NCBI GenBank assembly: GCA_964451605.1
Contig: CAYVJA010000020.1
Coordinates: forward strand, 1 to 39,987
DNA length: 39,987 nucleotides
Source of the DNA: JAQVSH01 sp964451605
Lineage (GTDB): Bacteria; Bacteroidota; Bacteroidia; Bacteroidales; UBA4181
Direction: 5' to 3'
The position numbers and the translations under genes were made by a program. Below the pieces are notes generated by a model. That model saw only the letters and a list, made by a program, of their open reading frames with translations, made no database searches and was not told the DNA's origin. Positions 23,444 to 33,023 of this stretch are shown here, piece by piece. Each line of letters begins with the position of its first letter. Within the stretch, counting starts at the first letter, position 1.

Positions 23444-26437
23444 TTATTTATTGTAAATAAAGCGGATATACTCGTAAGAATCGGGGGTAACCAACTTAAT
23501 CAGGTAAGTACCCGAAGGATTGTTCCCCATCTGAGCCGCCGTCAATGCCACAGTGTAGTTACCCGGCTGTCTGTACTCATCGACCACTGTATTGATCAAC
23601 ACACCGTAGTAATTGTGTACCGACAGAATTACCCGGCCGGGAGTAACCAGACCAAAGGTAGCGGTAGCAGCACCCGAGGCAGCGTTCCACGGATTGGGAC
23701 CAAAGGCCAGAGGAGCAGCCTCAGGCATCTGATCAGGCAACGGCTGATAGCTTGATTGCTGCTGAAGAGTCAGACCTGTAGCAACCGCCCTTCCAAAACG
23801 TTTCGAAGAGACATTGCCTCCGCCATTGGTAGCAAAACCGGCATTCACGGTAGGATTCAGGAAGTTAATCAACAACGGGTCAGGAAGAACAGAGGTCCAA
23901 ACCTCATTGTCGTACGAATAATAGGCCTGAAGGGTAGGATTCCCATCAATCGGTTCGGTACGGAGTTTCAGGTAAACCGGCAGATTAACATCGGGAACAT
24001 CAACCGATACAACAGGCGAGCTATTCGACCACTGGTAATTAAGACGCAACCCTTCGTAGGCACCCACGGCATAACTCAGGAAGTTATCCGAACCCGAATT
24101 ACCGTTACGCAGCATAAACCCGGCAAAGGAGCCCTTACCCGTATTGGCAAGTGAATCGACCTTCACATCCATCTCAAGACGACCGCGAGTGTTAACACTT
24201 TGCTGATAGAGGAAAGGAGCTTTCGAGAGCAACCCGGCAGCCGAGCTGACATCAGTCTGGATAATCAGTTTCTCTTCGACAGAACCCTCGTACTGCAGAG
24301 CGTTAGAGGTTTGCATTACGCCAATACCACGGATATCGAAACCGCCCTTGTGCTGAACCAGTTTCAGACGGTGCAGACCCTGGCTGAGGAAAATGGGATC
24401 GGAACGAACCCATACCCAGTTGCTCCAGCTCGATTTCGGAGTGCCGAGCGTGTTAGAAGCACGAACATTGTCGATTTCGAAGTTGAACTTGGCCTCATTA
24501 CCCCCGGCAGCAATCTCTGCCTGCAGAATATACAAACCATCGTCCTGAACATCGATAGAGTAAACAGTCCATTCGCCGGCATTGGTCCAGCCGATGTTGC
24601 CACCGCCACCCAGGTCGACACCTTCGTTACGGCCCATACCGCCGCCTTCATTGTTGGTGCTGAAGTCGAAATAGGCATTATACATACCGCCTAAGTCGTA
24701 CTGCCATGCCAGCCAGCTGGGTCCGGGAACAGGGAAAGCCGTACCGGTGTAAGGAGAGGTTTCAACAACAGGCATTGCATCTGTACCGGGATGTACATAG
24801 CCGGCATCCGGTTGATCTTGAGCCCTATCGAGTGTAAAGTACATCTTACCCAAATCCTGATTGGCAGCCCACATGTAATAATCAAGCGTGTGAGTCCCCT
24901 CCTCTATAAATACCGCATCGGCTAAAACAGTAGTAGGAGTCAATGACCAACCATTCTTAGGCAATGTAGTTCTCGGAGATATGGGCGAACCATCGAGGAA
25001 GAACTGGAAAGTAGCCGTATTACCGCGTCCAATATCGAGACCAACACGATAGTAACCCGACTGTTCAGCCTTAATAGTATAGCGTAACCAGTCGTTGTTA
25101 GAGGTACCGTTGATATAGGGACCGTATGAATTTTCACCCATATTAGGATTATAATCACCATAGGAAGAACGCTGCGGACGATATTTTGCATAAGCACCGG
25201 CAGATCCAACACCTGCGTCGTTGTCGCGGAACGAAAGACCTGTACCTCCCCAGTCGTACTCAACAGCATAGAAACTACCCGGAATGGTGATGGGATCGTC
25301 ATCGCCTCTTAGAGGAGTAGTAGGCTGGTAAGCAATGACACGGTGGTTGTTGTTCTTGCTCATATCGGGCTGGTAAATCTTCTCAACCACTTCCGAGAAT
25401 TTCCAGGGAGCGATGGGAGCCTGATTACTCATAAACTCTTGGGGAGCTACGTCAGGATCGGTAACGTCAACCACAAACTCATCGTTAAAAACAAAGCCAT
25501 TGTAGCTGAAATTCAGGTTTACGGCAGACACACCATCGCTCAAACCGGTAATGGTGATGTAACGATAGTACTGCTCAACATCTCCTTCGGGAGCCGGCTC
25601 TTCCGAGTATACAGCGCGTAATACGGAGGGATCGGAAACGGTAGGGGTAATGGTAAAGTAGTCGTCGCCATAGTGACCAAAGGTCTTGGTAACATCAATC
25701 TTTACCGAAGCCCCTTTCTCAAGGGCCTGATCGTCGGTGGGATAATCAATGGCATAAGGCACATCGATATCCTCAACTACCACATTCTGGAAGATAACCC
25801 TTGCACGCTGGCTGTGACCGCAAACGCCCACACCCATATAGCAGGTACCCTTTAAAGCAAGCTTCATGGGCGCACCCATCCTATGCCAGGGAATATCCTC
25901 GGTATCGCGAACATACCCGGTAATAAAGCTACCCTGACGGATATACTTCAACCAGCGGGGAGCCTGAAGACCATTCTGATGCGCATAAGTATAGGGGGTA
26001 ATACAGGCACCATTATAGGTGGCCCGATAGTTAAAGCAGATATCGGCACGCCGATTCTCCATGTAGCCCCAGGGATCGAGCGGATTTAAACCGGCACGGA
26101 TCATAATGAAAGCCTTACCATAGGCATGCTCTAAAAGAGCATACGAAACCTGACAAACTACCTGCTTGTCGGCCTCCGTTTCGAAGTAGGCAAAGTGGAA
26201 CTCCTCGGTACCACCCCATACGTTATTCCCGTATACGTCGAAATACCAGCTGTCGGTCTCGGCAACATAGGCAAATCGGGAGGGAGGGGTGAACGAACCG
26301 ATGTCCTGGTGTTTCCAGCCTTCGGGTAACTCATCGTTTACAGCGGGCCATGTAAACTGTCCGTACACCGGGTTGGCAAGGAAAAGACTGCACGCCAGGA
26401 TACCACACAGCACATTAATTATAAAGAATCTTTTCAT
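23444..26437 (-). CDS. Large secreted CBM6-bearing protein with T9SS sorting domain
   Basis: A 997-residue exported protein from the ATG at 26437 (signal peptide ending VYGQ). Seen in order: a jelly-roll module resembling DUF1349/LamG-like domains (about 30-230; DIG, VWGGTEEFHFAYF, AFIMIRAG); a linking beta domain (230-330); a first CBM6-like module (about 390-540; EYDWGGTGLSFRDND, DWLRYTIKAEQSGYYRV); a second CBM6-like module (about 580-712; QYDLGGMYNAYFDF, GEWTVYSIDVQDDGLYIL); a second jelly roll (720-895; SFAGFMLRNG, YYSYDNEVW); and a C-terminal type A T9SS domain (about 912-997; FGPNPWN, SGTYLIKLVT). T9SS cargo is secreted and often cell-attached. No catalytic domain is recognised. It lies between SusD and the sialidase-fold lipoprotein and probably binds the operon's glycan. 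Confidence 0.8.
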   Translation of the reverse strand: MKRFFIINVLCGILACSLFLANPVYGQFTWPAVNDELPEGWKHQDIGSFTPPSRFAYVAETDSWYFDVYGNNVWGGTEEFHFAYFETEADKQVVCQVSYALLEHAYGKAFIMIRAGLNPLDPWGYMENRRADICFNYRATYNGACITPYTYAHQNGLQAPRWLKYIRQGSFITGYVRDTEDIPWHRMGAPMKLALKGTCYMGVGVCGHSQRARVIFQNVVVEDIDVPYAIDYPTDDQALEKGASVKIDVTKTFGHYGDDYFTITPTVSDPSVLRAVYSEEPAPEGDVEQYYRYITITGLSDGVSAVNLNFSYNGFVFNDEFVVDVTDPDVAPQEFMSNQAPIAPWKFSEVVEKIYQPDMSKNNNHRVIAYQPTTPLRGDDDPITIPGSFYAVEYDWGGTGLSFRDNDAGVGSAGAYAKYRPQRSSYGDYNPNMGENSYGPYINGTSNNDWLRYTIKAEQSGYYRVGLDIGRGNTATFQFFLDGSPISPRTTLPKNGWSLTPTTVLADAVFIEEGTHTLDYYMWAANQDLGKMYFTLDRAQDQPDAGYVHPGTDAMPVVETSPYTGTAFPVPGPSWLAWQYDLGGMYNAYFDFSTNNEGGGMGRNEGVDLGGGGNIGWTNAGEWTVYSIDVQDDGLYILQAEIAAGGNEAKFNFEIDNVRASNTLGTPKSSWSNWVWVRSDPIFLSQGLHRLKLVQHKGGFDIRGIGVMQTSNALQYEGSVEEKLIIQTDVSSAAGLLSKAPFLYQQSVNTRGRLEMDVKVDSLANTGKGSFAGFMLRNGNSGSDNFLSYAVGAYEGLRLNYQWSNSSPVVSVDVPDVNLPVYLKLRTEPIDGNPTLQAYYSYDNEVWTSVLPDPLLINFLNPTVNAGFATNGGGNVSSKRFGRAVATGLTLQQQSSYQPLPDQMPEAAPLAFGPNPWNAASGAATATFGLVTPGRVILSVHNYYGVLINTVVDEYRQPGNYTVALTAAQMGNNPSGTYLIKLVTPDSYEYIRFIYNK

Positions 26438-26462
26438 ATTCAATTGGGTTTAAAATTCATGA

Positions 26463-28145
26463 CTACAGGTTCGGAGTAAACATAGCAACCTTTTCGTGGC
26501 GCGGCAGCAAGAACCAATCGGCCGGATCGGCAGCCGTTGCCTGCAGCTCCAGACGGGCGCGCATCTGCTCCCTCTTCACGGGATCAAGCTCTTTTTCAAC
26601 TACCTTACTAATCAGGTAGGAGGGGTCTCTGCGGGTACGACTCACCCGCGCAAGGTCGTGCCAACGGTAGCCTTCAAAAGCCAATTCCAAAGCACGTTCG
26701 GTCATAATCGCATCTTCCACCTCATTCACCGTGGCGTTAGCACCGAGAGGAGTACGGATAACCCCTACACGGCCACGAATCTGATTCACGATTTCGAGGG
26801 CTTCGACTGTAAGACCCAGACGGTTGGCGCACTCGGCACCTCTCAGCCAAAGGTCGGCAGTACGATAAATATGCACGTTACCAATACCATTCTTCCTGTC
26901 GACACCGCGACGAGCCTCAACCACACCCTGGGCACTGTTCAAACCCACAAACTTCCAGATAATGGTATCGGTACGGCCATTGTAGTTATCAATGGCATAC
27001 GATGCATTCAAGCCACGATACTGGTCGGTAGCGCGGAGCCAGTTGGCTACGGCAGGACGACTGGGTTTCACCACATAGACACCTCCGTCTTCGGCACGGT
27101 TGTTAGACCATTTCATGAGCGAATGAGCCTCTTTGTACTGCCCGCCATGGCTGGTAAGGTCTTCCGTATCGAAAGCCAGAACCAAACCCTGTTCACGCCA
27201 GATAGAACCACCGGAACCGCTGGCAAACTCATTGGCAACACGCCACAGAACAAACTGCCAGCTCTTACCGCCCTGGAAGGCAGTACCGGCAATACTCCAG
27301 GAGTCATAATAATGCTCGTTGGCAGGCGAATAGAAACCGGGGTGAACAATCTTCAGCAAACAGTTGTTCGACCATGCTTCGTTATACTTCCCGCGCAACA
27401 TATAGACATCGGCCAGAAGGTTCAAAGCGGAGCAGGTGTTCATGGTCTGGTGGTTCCAGGCACCGTAAATGTAGTTGGTCCAGTTCCAGTTCAGCCAGGA
27501 GTGGTCGGAAACCCACAACAGATCTTTTTCAAGCTGATCGAGGATAACATCACGATCGGTATTGACAGCCATGCTGTTTTTCGCCTCATCCACCGTGTAC
27601 ATAGGGGTGGTGAAGAAGGGCACATCACCCCAGCTGCGAACCAGCTGAAGATAGGCGTAGGCACGCATCCAGAGCACCTCTGCAACCACCATGTCGTAGA
27701 TTACCTGTCCGGTAACACCGGTGTAATAAACCGTCTTCAGCCAGAGCGGATTTGCATCGCGCAGCTTGGGCAGACGCACAAGTGCATCGTTACAATGGTT
27801 AATCAACTGATAGTAGTTGGTCCAGTCGAGATAACCGTTAGAGGAGGAAACGTTGTTGTCGATAAACTCGGCCACATCCTTATAGGCGCCACCGGCACCC
27901 GGACCGGCAACAATCAGGTCGGCGGGAGCTTCCCCTATTACGAACATTTGGTCTACAGTACTTTGCAGCATGTCGTACATACCGAACTTGAGCGCAAAGA
28001 TATCTTTATAGTCTGTATAAAGCTGATCCTGCTTCAGAGCACTGTCGGGATCAACATCCAGGAAGTCGGAACATCCTGATGCCAACACAACCATGCCAAT
28101 GACTACTGCAGTACGCATCTTATTTAATAGATTCATCATTTTCAT
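26463..28145 (-). CDS. SusD/RagB-family nutrient-binding lipoprotein (second pair)
   Basis: About 560 residues from the ATG at 28145 (an ATG at 28151 is equally possible). The lipobox VLASGC is followed by SDFLDVDPDS, the standard SusD start and acidic surface-export signal. The N-terminal TPR region (about 40-260) and the C-terminal SusD region with the typical ending of RALELAFEGYRWHDLARV are visible. SusD proteins cap the SusC barrel and bind the glycan on the cell surface. The gene starts 13 bp after its SusC partner and is 25 bp before the CBM6/T9SS gene. Confidence 0.94.
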   Translation of the reverse strand: MKMMNLLNKMRTAVVIGMVVLASGCSDFLDVDPDSALKQDQLYTDYKDIFALKFGMYDMLQSTVDQMFVIGEAPADLIVAGPGAGGAYKDVAEFIDNNVSSSNGYLDWTNYYQLINHCNDALVRLPKLRDANPLWLKTVYYTGVTGQVIYDMVVAEVLWMRAYAYLQLVRSWGDVPFFTTPMYTVDEAKNSMAVNTDRDVILDQLEKDLLWVSDHSWLNWNWTNYIYGAWNHQTMNTCSALNLLADVYMLRGKYNEAWSNNCLLKIVHPGFYSPANEHYYDSWSIAGTAFQGGKSWQFVLWRVANEFASGSGGSIWREQGLVLAFDTEDLTSHGGQYKEAHSLMKWSNNRAEDGGVYVVKPSRPAVANWLRATDQYRGLNASYAIDNYNGRTDTIIWKFVGLNSAQGVVEARRGVDRKNGIGNVHIYRTADLWLRGAECANRLGLTVEALEIVNQIRGRVGVIRTPLGANATVNEVEDAIMTERALELAFEGYRWHDLARVSRTRRDPSYLISKVVEKELDPVKREQMRARLELQATAADPADWFLLPRHEKVAMFTPNL

Positions 28146-28158
28146 AAGCATTTTAGAA

Positions 28159-31100
28159 TTATAAACCAAATCTAACACCCACACTGATTGTCCGGGTCAG
28201 AGGAACCGATCCGCCATCAACGCCCATCAGGAGCGAAGTGCTGCCCAAATGGTTAAATTCGGGATCGTAACCCAGATACTTGGTGCTGGTCAGGAGATTC
28301 TCGCCACTGACATAGACACGCAAAGAGGAGAAGTAGAATTTCTTAACCAGTTCTTGCGGGAAGTCGTAGCTCAAAGTTACAGTACGCAGACGGACAAACG
28401 AACCATCTTCTACCCAACGATCAGAGAAACGGTTGTTACCGGCCGGGTCGCCATAGGCCAGACGAGGCATATCGGTATTGGGATTGCCCACCGTCCATCT
28501 TCTGTTAACCGCAACCGTAGGATTGGCAAAGTCGTCGAGTCCTTCGAGTTCGTAACGCAACCCGTTAACCACATCACGACCCAGTTGGAAATCCACCAAC
28601 GCGGCCAGGGTAATCCCCTTCACCGAAATAGAACCGTTTACAGCGCCGAGCCAATCGGGATTGGGATCGCCAAGGAATACACGGTCACTGTCGTTGATGA
28701 TTCCATCATTGTTTTGATCTACAAACTTCACATCTCCACCCTGGAACTGTGCATACTCATAGTTAAAGTATTCCGAACCGCCGTTCAGGAGAGCAGAGGC
28801 CTCTTCGTTGTTACGATAGATCCCGTTGGTTTCGAAACCATAGAACGACCCTACAGGCTTACCCTGTTGAGCTCTTGCGGCAAATCCGTTGTAAGTAGAC
28901 TCAACATAAGGGGTAGTTGCGGGCATATCGGTTACCTCATTGTGGTTGTAGGCAATATTACCGCCCAAATTCCAGTTAAAAGCGCCCGTTTTGAAACGGA
29001 GATCCATCGTGGCTTCGATACCCTGATTGGTTATCTCGCCTGCATTAAGAAGAGCATACTGCATACCCGAAGTGGAGGGCATGTTGCTCAACACAAGGGC
29101 ATCCTTGGTAACACGGTTGTAATAATCAACGCTGAAATTAACCCGTTGGTTGAAGATACTCCAGTCGACACCCAAATCGATTTCGGTTACCCGTTCCGGT
29201 TTCAGGTATTCGTTAGCCAGCTGACGCAGTGCAACCCCCGAAAGGAATTTGTAGTTAGCCGGAGTATAGAGCATCTGGTTAGTGTAGTTACCAATGTTGT
29301 CGTTACCCGAAGCACCAATGCTGGCACGGAGTTTCAATTCATCAATCCATTCACTGTCGCGGAGGAAATCCTCCTGACCTATCCGCCATCCGAGAGCCAG
29401 GCCGGGGAAGAACTGAGCCCGTTCCTTGGTACCAAAACGCGAAGAGGCATCCATTCTCAAGGTTGCTTCGGCAATGTACTTCTCTTTGTAAACGTAGTTG
29501 GCATTGGCATACATTGAGAAGAGCTTCCAGGTGTCCGATCCGGTGGCCAGTGTATCACGGCTACCCTGCAGGTTGGTAAAGTCATCGCCGGGTGAATCGT
29601 AGGCACGGCCGAAACGAGTATCCGTGTTATCGACAATCAGTTCGGAGCCCAGCACAGCGGCCAGTTTGTGGTCGAAATTGAAAGTCTTGCTATACCGGCC
29701 CTCCAGTTTGGCGTTGATTAACAGGTTTTCGTCGTACGACTCCTGCGAAATACGCTGCATATCGCGGAAAGGCGAAACACCGTTTTTCGGGATAAAGGTC
29801 ATGGTCTGTTCGGTAACATTGTTCAGACCTACATGGCCATAGAGAGAGATCTCTTTAGTGAAGATATACTCCCCGAAAACTTTGGCATTGATATAGGTGG
29901 ACGAATAGACGTCGCGCGTTTTATCAGAAACCAGAACGGCAGGATTGTTAATACCGCCAAAAGTCATCAACTTGGGCGAACCGTTAAATAATCCGAAGAT
30001 ATCGTGATCCTCCAGGATGGGCGTATTGCGGTTGCCGGAAGCCTGGACATAAGGCGTGGTAATGGGCGACTTCTTCAACGCGGTGAGGAAAGGATTGTAG
30101 GGAGAGTTGAGCTGGAACATCATATCACCGTCGTTCTTGGAAAACGAAAGATTGGTACCAATCCGCAACTTATCCGAAACAAGATAATCGAGATTAAAAC
30201 GGGCACTGAGTTTACTTAACTTATTGTTCTCAATGATACCCGTCTGGTCGAAATACCCAACGGAGAAGGAGTAACGGGCTACATCATCACCGCCTCGCAT
30301 ACGGAAGTGAACATTACTGTAAGCACCCATACGGGTAACTTCGTCCATCCAGTCGGTATCATTATTGTACTTCTCGTACAACAACGAGGCAGGATCATTG
30401 TTGATGGCATCGGCATACGAAACCAACCCGCCATAAGTATTCAGCATACCCGCCGGTCCGGCCATATCGTACAGCATAGAAGAGAGATATCTGCGGCTTT
30501 CGTCGGCACCCAGCATCTTCATTTCTCGATCGAGATCGCTCAGACCGTAGGAGGCATTAAACTCAATCTTCGAATTACCCTTCTGCCCTTTATAGGTTTC
30601 AATCAGAAGAACACCATTTGCTGCACGCGTACCATACATGGCAAGAGCAGAACCGTCTTTCAAAAACGAAACGGTTTCGATGTCTTCGGGGTTAATCCCG
30701 AAAAGGCTGCTATTCAACTCACCATCGGATGCGGAATACCCCGCAATCTCGCTGACAGGCATTCCGTCGACAATGTAGAGGGGTTGAGTACCTGCATGAA
30801 TAGAGGCACGACCTCTGAGAAGCAGATCGGCACCGGCGCCCGGAGCACCATTATAAGCGGTAACAGCCACACCGGCAATTTTACCGGTAAGGAACCGTTC
30901 GGGAGTGGCATAAGGACGTTCGGTAAAATCAGAGCTGTTCAGCACAGAATAGGACTGAGCCAGGAAACGTTTTTGACGAAGTCCCGAAGCCATGGGAACC
31001 ATATCGAGCGTAGAGGCATACCCTTCAGGAACCAACTTCACAACAAGCGATTTTCTGCCGTTCAACAAAATGGTATACTCCACGTATCCGGGATAACTAA

Positions 31101-31338
31101 AAATCAGGGTTGCATTAGAAGCGGCAGAGATCGAAAATTGACCATCGTCGTCGGTGGTTTCGGCCGTACCGGCCACACCATCGATTCGCACATTAATTCC
31201 GGCCAGCGGAGTATTGTCAACAATCGATACCACCTTTCCTGCAATGTCCAGCTCCTGCTGCGCCATAACCGGAAGAGCTAAAAACAGACACAACAACCCG
31301 GACAAAACAATCTGGTAATATCTATTTACTATTTTCAT
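28159..31338 (-). CDS. SusC/RagA-family TonB-linked outer membrane transporter (second pair)
   Basis: A 1059-residue protein. A signal peptide ends LPVMAQ; a carboxypeptidase-regulatory-like domain (about 30-105; IAGKVVSIVDNTPLAGINVRIDG) precedes the plug (about 130-250; ATPERFLTGKIAGVAV, SIHAGTQPLYIVDGMPV) and a 22-strand barrel ending in an aromatic-rich C-terminus (ISVGVRFGL). The TonB-dependent transporter imports glycan fragments or peptides held by the SusD lid. It follows the second fasciclin-like gene by 21 bp. The substrate cannot be told from the sequence. Confidence 0.95.
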   Translation of the reverse strand: MKIVNRYYQIVLSGLLCLFLALPVMAQQELDIAGKVVSIVDNTPLAGINVRIDGVAGTAETTDDDGQFSISAASNATLIFSYPGYVEYTILLNGRKSLVVKLVPEGYASTLDMVPMASGLRQKRFLAQSYSVLNSSDFTERPYATPERFLTGKIAGVAVTAYNGAPGAGADLLLRGRASIHAGTQPLYIVDGMPVSEIAGYSASDGELNSSLFGINPEDIETVSFLKDGSALAMYGTRAANGVLLIETYKGQKGNSKIEFNASYGLSDLDREMKMLGADESRRYLSSMLYDMAGPAGMLNTYGGLVSYADAINNDPASLLYEKYNNDTDWMDEVTRMGAYSNVHFRMRGGDDVARYSFSVGYFDQTGIIENNKLSKLSARFNLDYLVSDKLRIGTNLSFSKNDGDMMFQLNSPYNPFLTALKKSPITTPYVQASGNRNTPILEDHDIFGLFNGSPKLMTFGGINNPAVLVSDKTRDVYSSTYINAKVFGEYIFTKEISLYGHVGLNNVTEQTMTFIPKNGVSPFRDMQRISQESYDENLLINAKLEGRYSKTFNFDHKLAAVLGSELIVDNTDTRFGRAYDSPGDDFTNLQGSRDTLATGSDTWKLFSMYANANYVYKEKYIAEATLRMDASSRFGTKERAQFFPGLALGWRIGQEDFLRDSEWIDELKLRASIGASGNDNIGNYTNQMLYTPANYKFLSGVALRQLANEYLKPERVTEIDLGVDWSIFNQRVNFSVDYYNRVTKDALVLSNMPSTSGMQYALLNAGEITNQGIEATMDLRFKTGAFNWNLGGNIAYNHNEVTDMPATTPYVESTYNGFAARAQQGKPVGSFYGFETNGIYRNNEEASALLNGGSEYFNYEYAQFQGGDVKFVDQNNDGIINDSDRVFLGDPNPDWLGAVNGSISVKGITLAALVDFQLGRDVVNGLRYELEGLDDFANPTVAVNRRWTVGNPNTDMPRLAYGDPAGNNRFSDRWVEDGSFVRLRTVTLSYDFPQELVKKFYFSSLRVYVSGENLLTSTKYLGYDPEFNHLGSTSLLMGVDGGSVPLTRTISVGVRFGL

Positions 31339-31359
31339 AAGTCAGATTTTTTTCAAGGT

Positions 31360-32994
31360 TTATTCTTTCGGCTTAACTCTGAACTCAAGGCAACGAGGTG
31401 CCATAAATTCATTATTAATAATTTTGCCAAGGGTTTGCATCTCAATCTTAAAGACAATAGGCCCGGGAGTAGCATAGCTGGGAGCACGAAATACAAAAGG
31501 AAGTTTCACTCCTCTTAACTCCTCCGGCTGATTATAACCATCCACACCAGGGTTCTTGGAAGCAAACTTAGGAATATCACCCACAACACCGTTGGCATCT
31601 TTCACTGCACCCATACAGAAATTTTCGGCAAACAGTTGATCGTTGATATACAACTTGGCAAAGACATTTATGTACCGGTCGGTCTTGGCTCTGTAGTAAA
31701 AATAAACCTCATAATCGACGTTGGCATATAACGCACCTTTAGGCGCATTCCAGGTGAAAGTAACCCAGTCGCCCACCTTCAGGTCATAGTCTAAATCACC
31801 GCGGCGGTTTGTATTGGTCCAGGCATACCGTTCCCAGTTACCCACACTCGTAATACCGGCTGATTTATTAACAATGTTCTCCTGCATAAAGACAAAGAAG
31901 GGGTTCTTGGGAGCAGAGTAGATTACATCCTCAAGGAGAAGCCCGGGAATCTCGAAAAGCACATTACCGTTATCAAACTGTTGAGCGGTTGACAAATCAT
32001 CGATAGCTACCTCCTTCCCGGTAAGGGTAGTCAGCGCAAGCACATCGTCGGGTTGGGGATCGGTAATCATCGCAATCTGGGCAGAGTCCAGCCGAGCTAC
32101 GTGACCGGTAGTATAACCATTCGGAAGCGAGGCAATCAGCGCATCTCTTTCTGCGGCAATCTCCTCTTCAGACAGACCGGCATAGTAGGAGACCTGGGTC
32201 TCGATAAAGGAGCTGACCGAGGGAGGGCTGAGGAAAGCCAGGTTCTGTAAAGGAACCACGGTTGCAGCACCACCTACCGAAAGGTTCAGGTTGGTACTCG
32301 GGTAATCTTTCTGAACAGTCAGACTTCCGTCGGCACTGATAGAGGGGTACGATACAAAAACAGAGGAGTCGGCATCCAGAACCGGGGCTAGCATACTGCG
32401 AAACTCAGGATAGAGACTTTCGAGTGTAGCCAAGGTGGGAGGATAGGCGGGAAGAACCCCCGAAACCTCATACACCAAACCATTGCTGATGGCCACCGGA
32501 AGGCGGGAAATACCGATAGTAACCGGTTTAAACACATCCTCGAAATAACCGTAGCCGCCCATACCTTCCAGTGCGGGAATACCATCGCTGATAATATAAC
32601 GCATCCGGAATCCGGAGGCGGTGGTAAAGAGTTTCCCGTCGACCATCGCCGAATAGGGAACCTCTCCTACCATAATCAGACTGTTAAGGAGCGAACGGAG
32701 CTGAGTGGGGGTCATCCCGTCGGTAACCGTTTCGAAGGTATCGTTGGGAAGTGCCAGATAGGTCATTTTTATCCCTTTATCGGCCGGAACCAACAGATTA
32801 TACTCTGCCAGCGCCTCGCTGAAAGCGGTATAGCCTAAATCGGCCAATGCCTGCTGTGTATCAAGTTTCAGCGTCTGTTCCGGATTTACAGAGGTATCAT
32901 AATGCGTATCCCAATCGTCGTTCGAACAGGCGACAAACGAAAGGAGCAGCATGCTGAATAACCCTGCCAGAAAAACATTTATTCTTCTTTTCAT
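31360..32994 (-). CDS. Fasciclin-like surface lipoprotein with C-terminal beta-sandwich
   Basis: About 544 residues from the ATG at 32994 (MKRRINVFLAG); an in-frame ATG at 33006 adds four residues. The lipobox SFVAC is followed by SNDDWD, a strongly acidic surface-export signal. A divergent fasciclin (FAS1) domain spans about 45-185 (YLALPNDTFETV, ending SNGLVYEVSGVLP) and a second, weaker one ends near 352 (DNGNVLFEIPGLLLE). Residues about 385-540 are a beta-sandwich (VGDWVTFTW, YEVYFYYRAKTDRY, YINDQLFAENF) resembling a carbohydrate-binding or galactose-binding-like fold. FAS1 domains usually mediate adhesion. It sits between another FAS1 lipoprotein and the second SusC, in the accessory surface glycan-binding protein position. 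Confidence 0.75.
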   Translation of the reverse strand: MKRRINVFLAGLFSMLLLSFVACSNDDWDTHYDTSVNPEQTLKLDTQQALADLGYTAFSEALAEYNLLVPADKGIKMTYLALPNDTFETVTDGMTPTQLRSLLNSLIMVGEVPYSAMVDGKLFTTASGFRMRYIISDGIPALEGMGGYGYFEDVFKPVTIGISRLPVAISNGLVYEVSGVLPAYPPTLATLESLYPEFRSMLAPVLDADSSVFVSYPSISADGSLTVQKDYPSTNLNLSVGGAATVVPLQNLAFLSPPSVSSFIETQVSYYAGLSEEEIAAERDALIASLPNGYTTGHVARLDSAQIAMITDPQPDDVLALTTLTGKEVAIDDLSTAQQFDNGNVLFEIPGLLLEDVIYSAPKNPFFVFMQENIVNKSAGITSVGNWERYAWTNTNRRGDLDYDLKVGDWVTFTWNAPKGALYANVDYEVYFYYRAKTDRYINVFAKLYINDQLFAENFCMGAVKDANGVVGDIPKFASKNPGVDGYNQPEELRGVKLPFVFRAPSYATPGPIVFKIEMQTLGKIINNEFMAPRCLEFRVKPKE

Positions 32995-33023
32995 ACTTTT
33001 ATCCATTTAGCTAGTTAGTAGGA

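Noticed and set aside
26496..28079. A 527-codon open frame on the plus strand opposite the second SusD gene
   Set aside because: It lies fully antisense to a clear SusD gene, its translation resembles no family and has no signal or domain pattern; codon bias in the real gene explains the absence of stops.
28249..31281. Long plus-strand open frames (about 422 and 324 codons) opposite the second SusC gene
   Set aside because: Antisense to a well-supported SusC gene, with no recognisable protein features.
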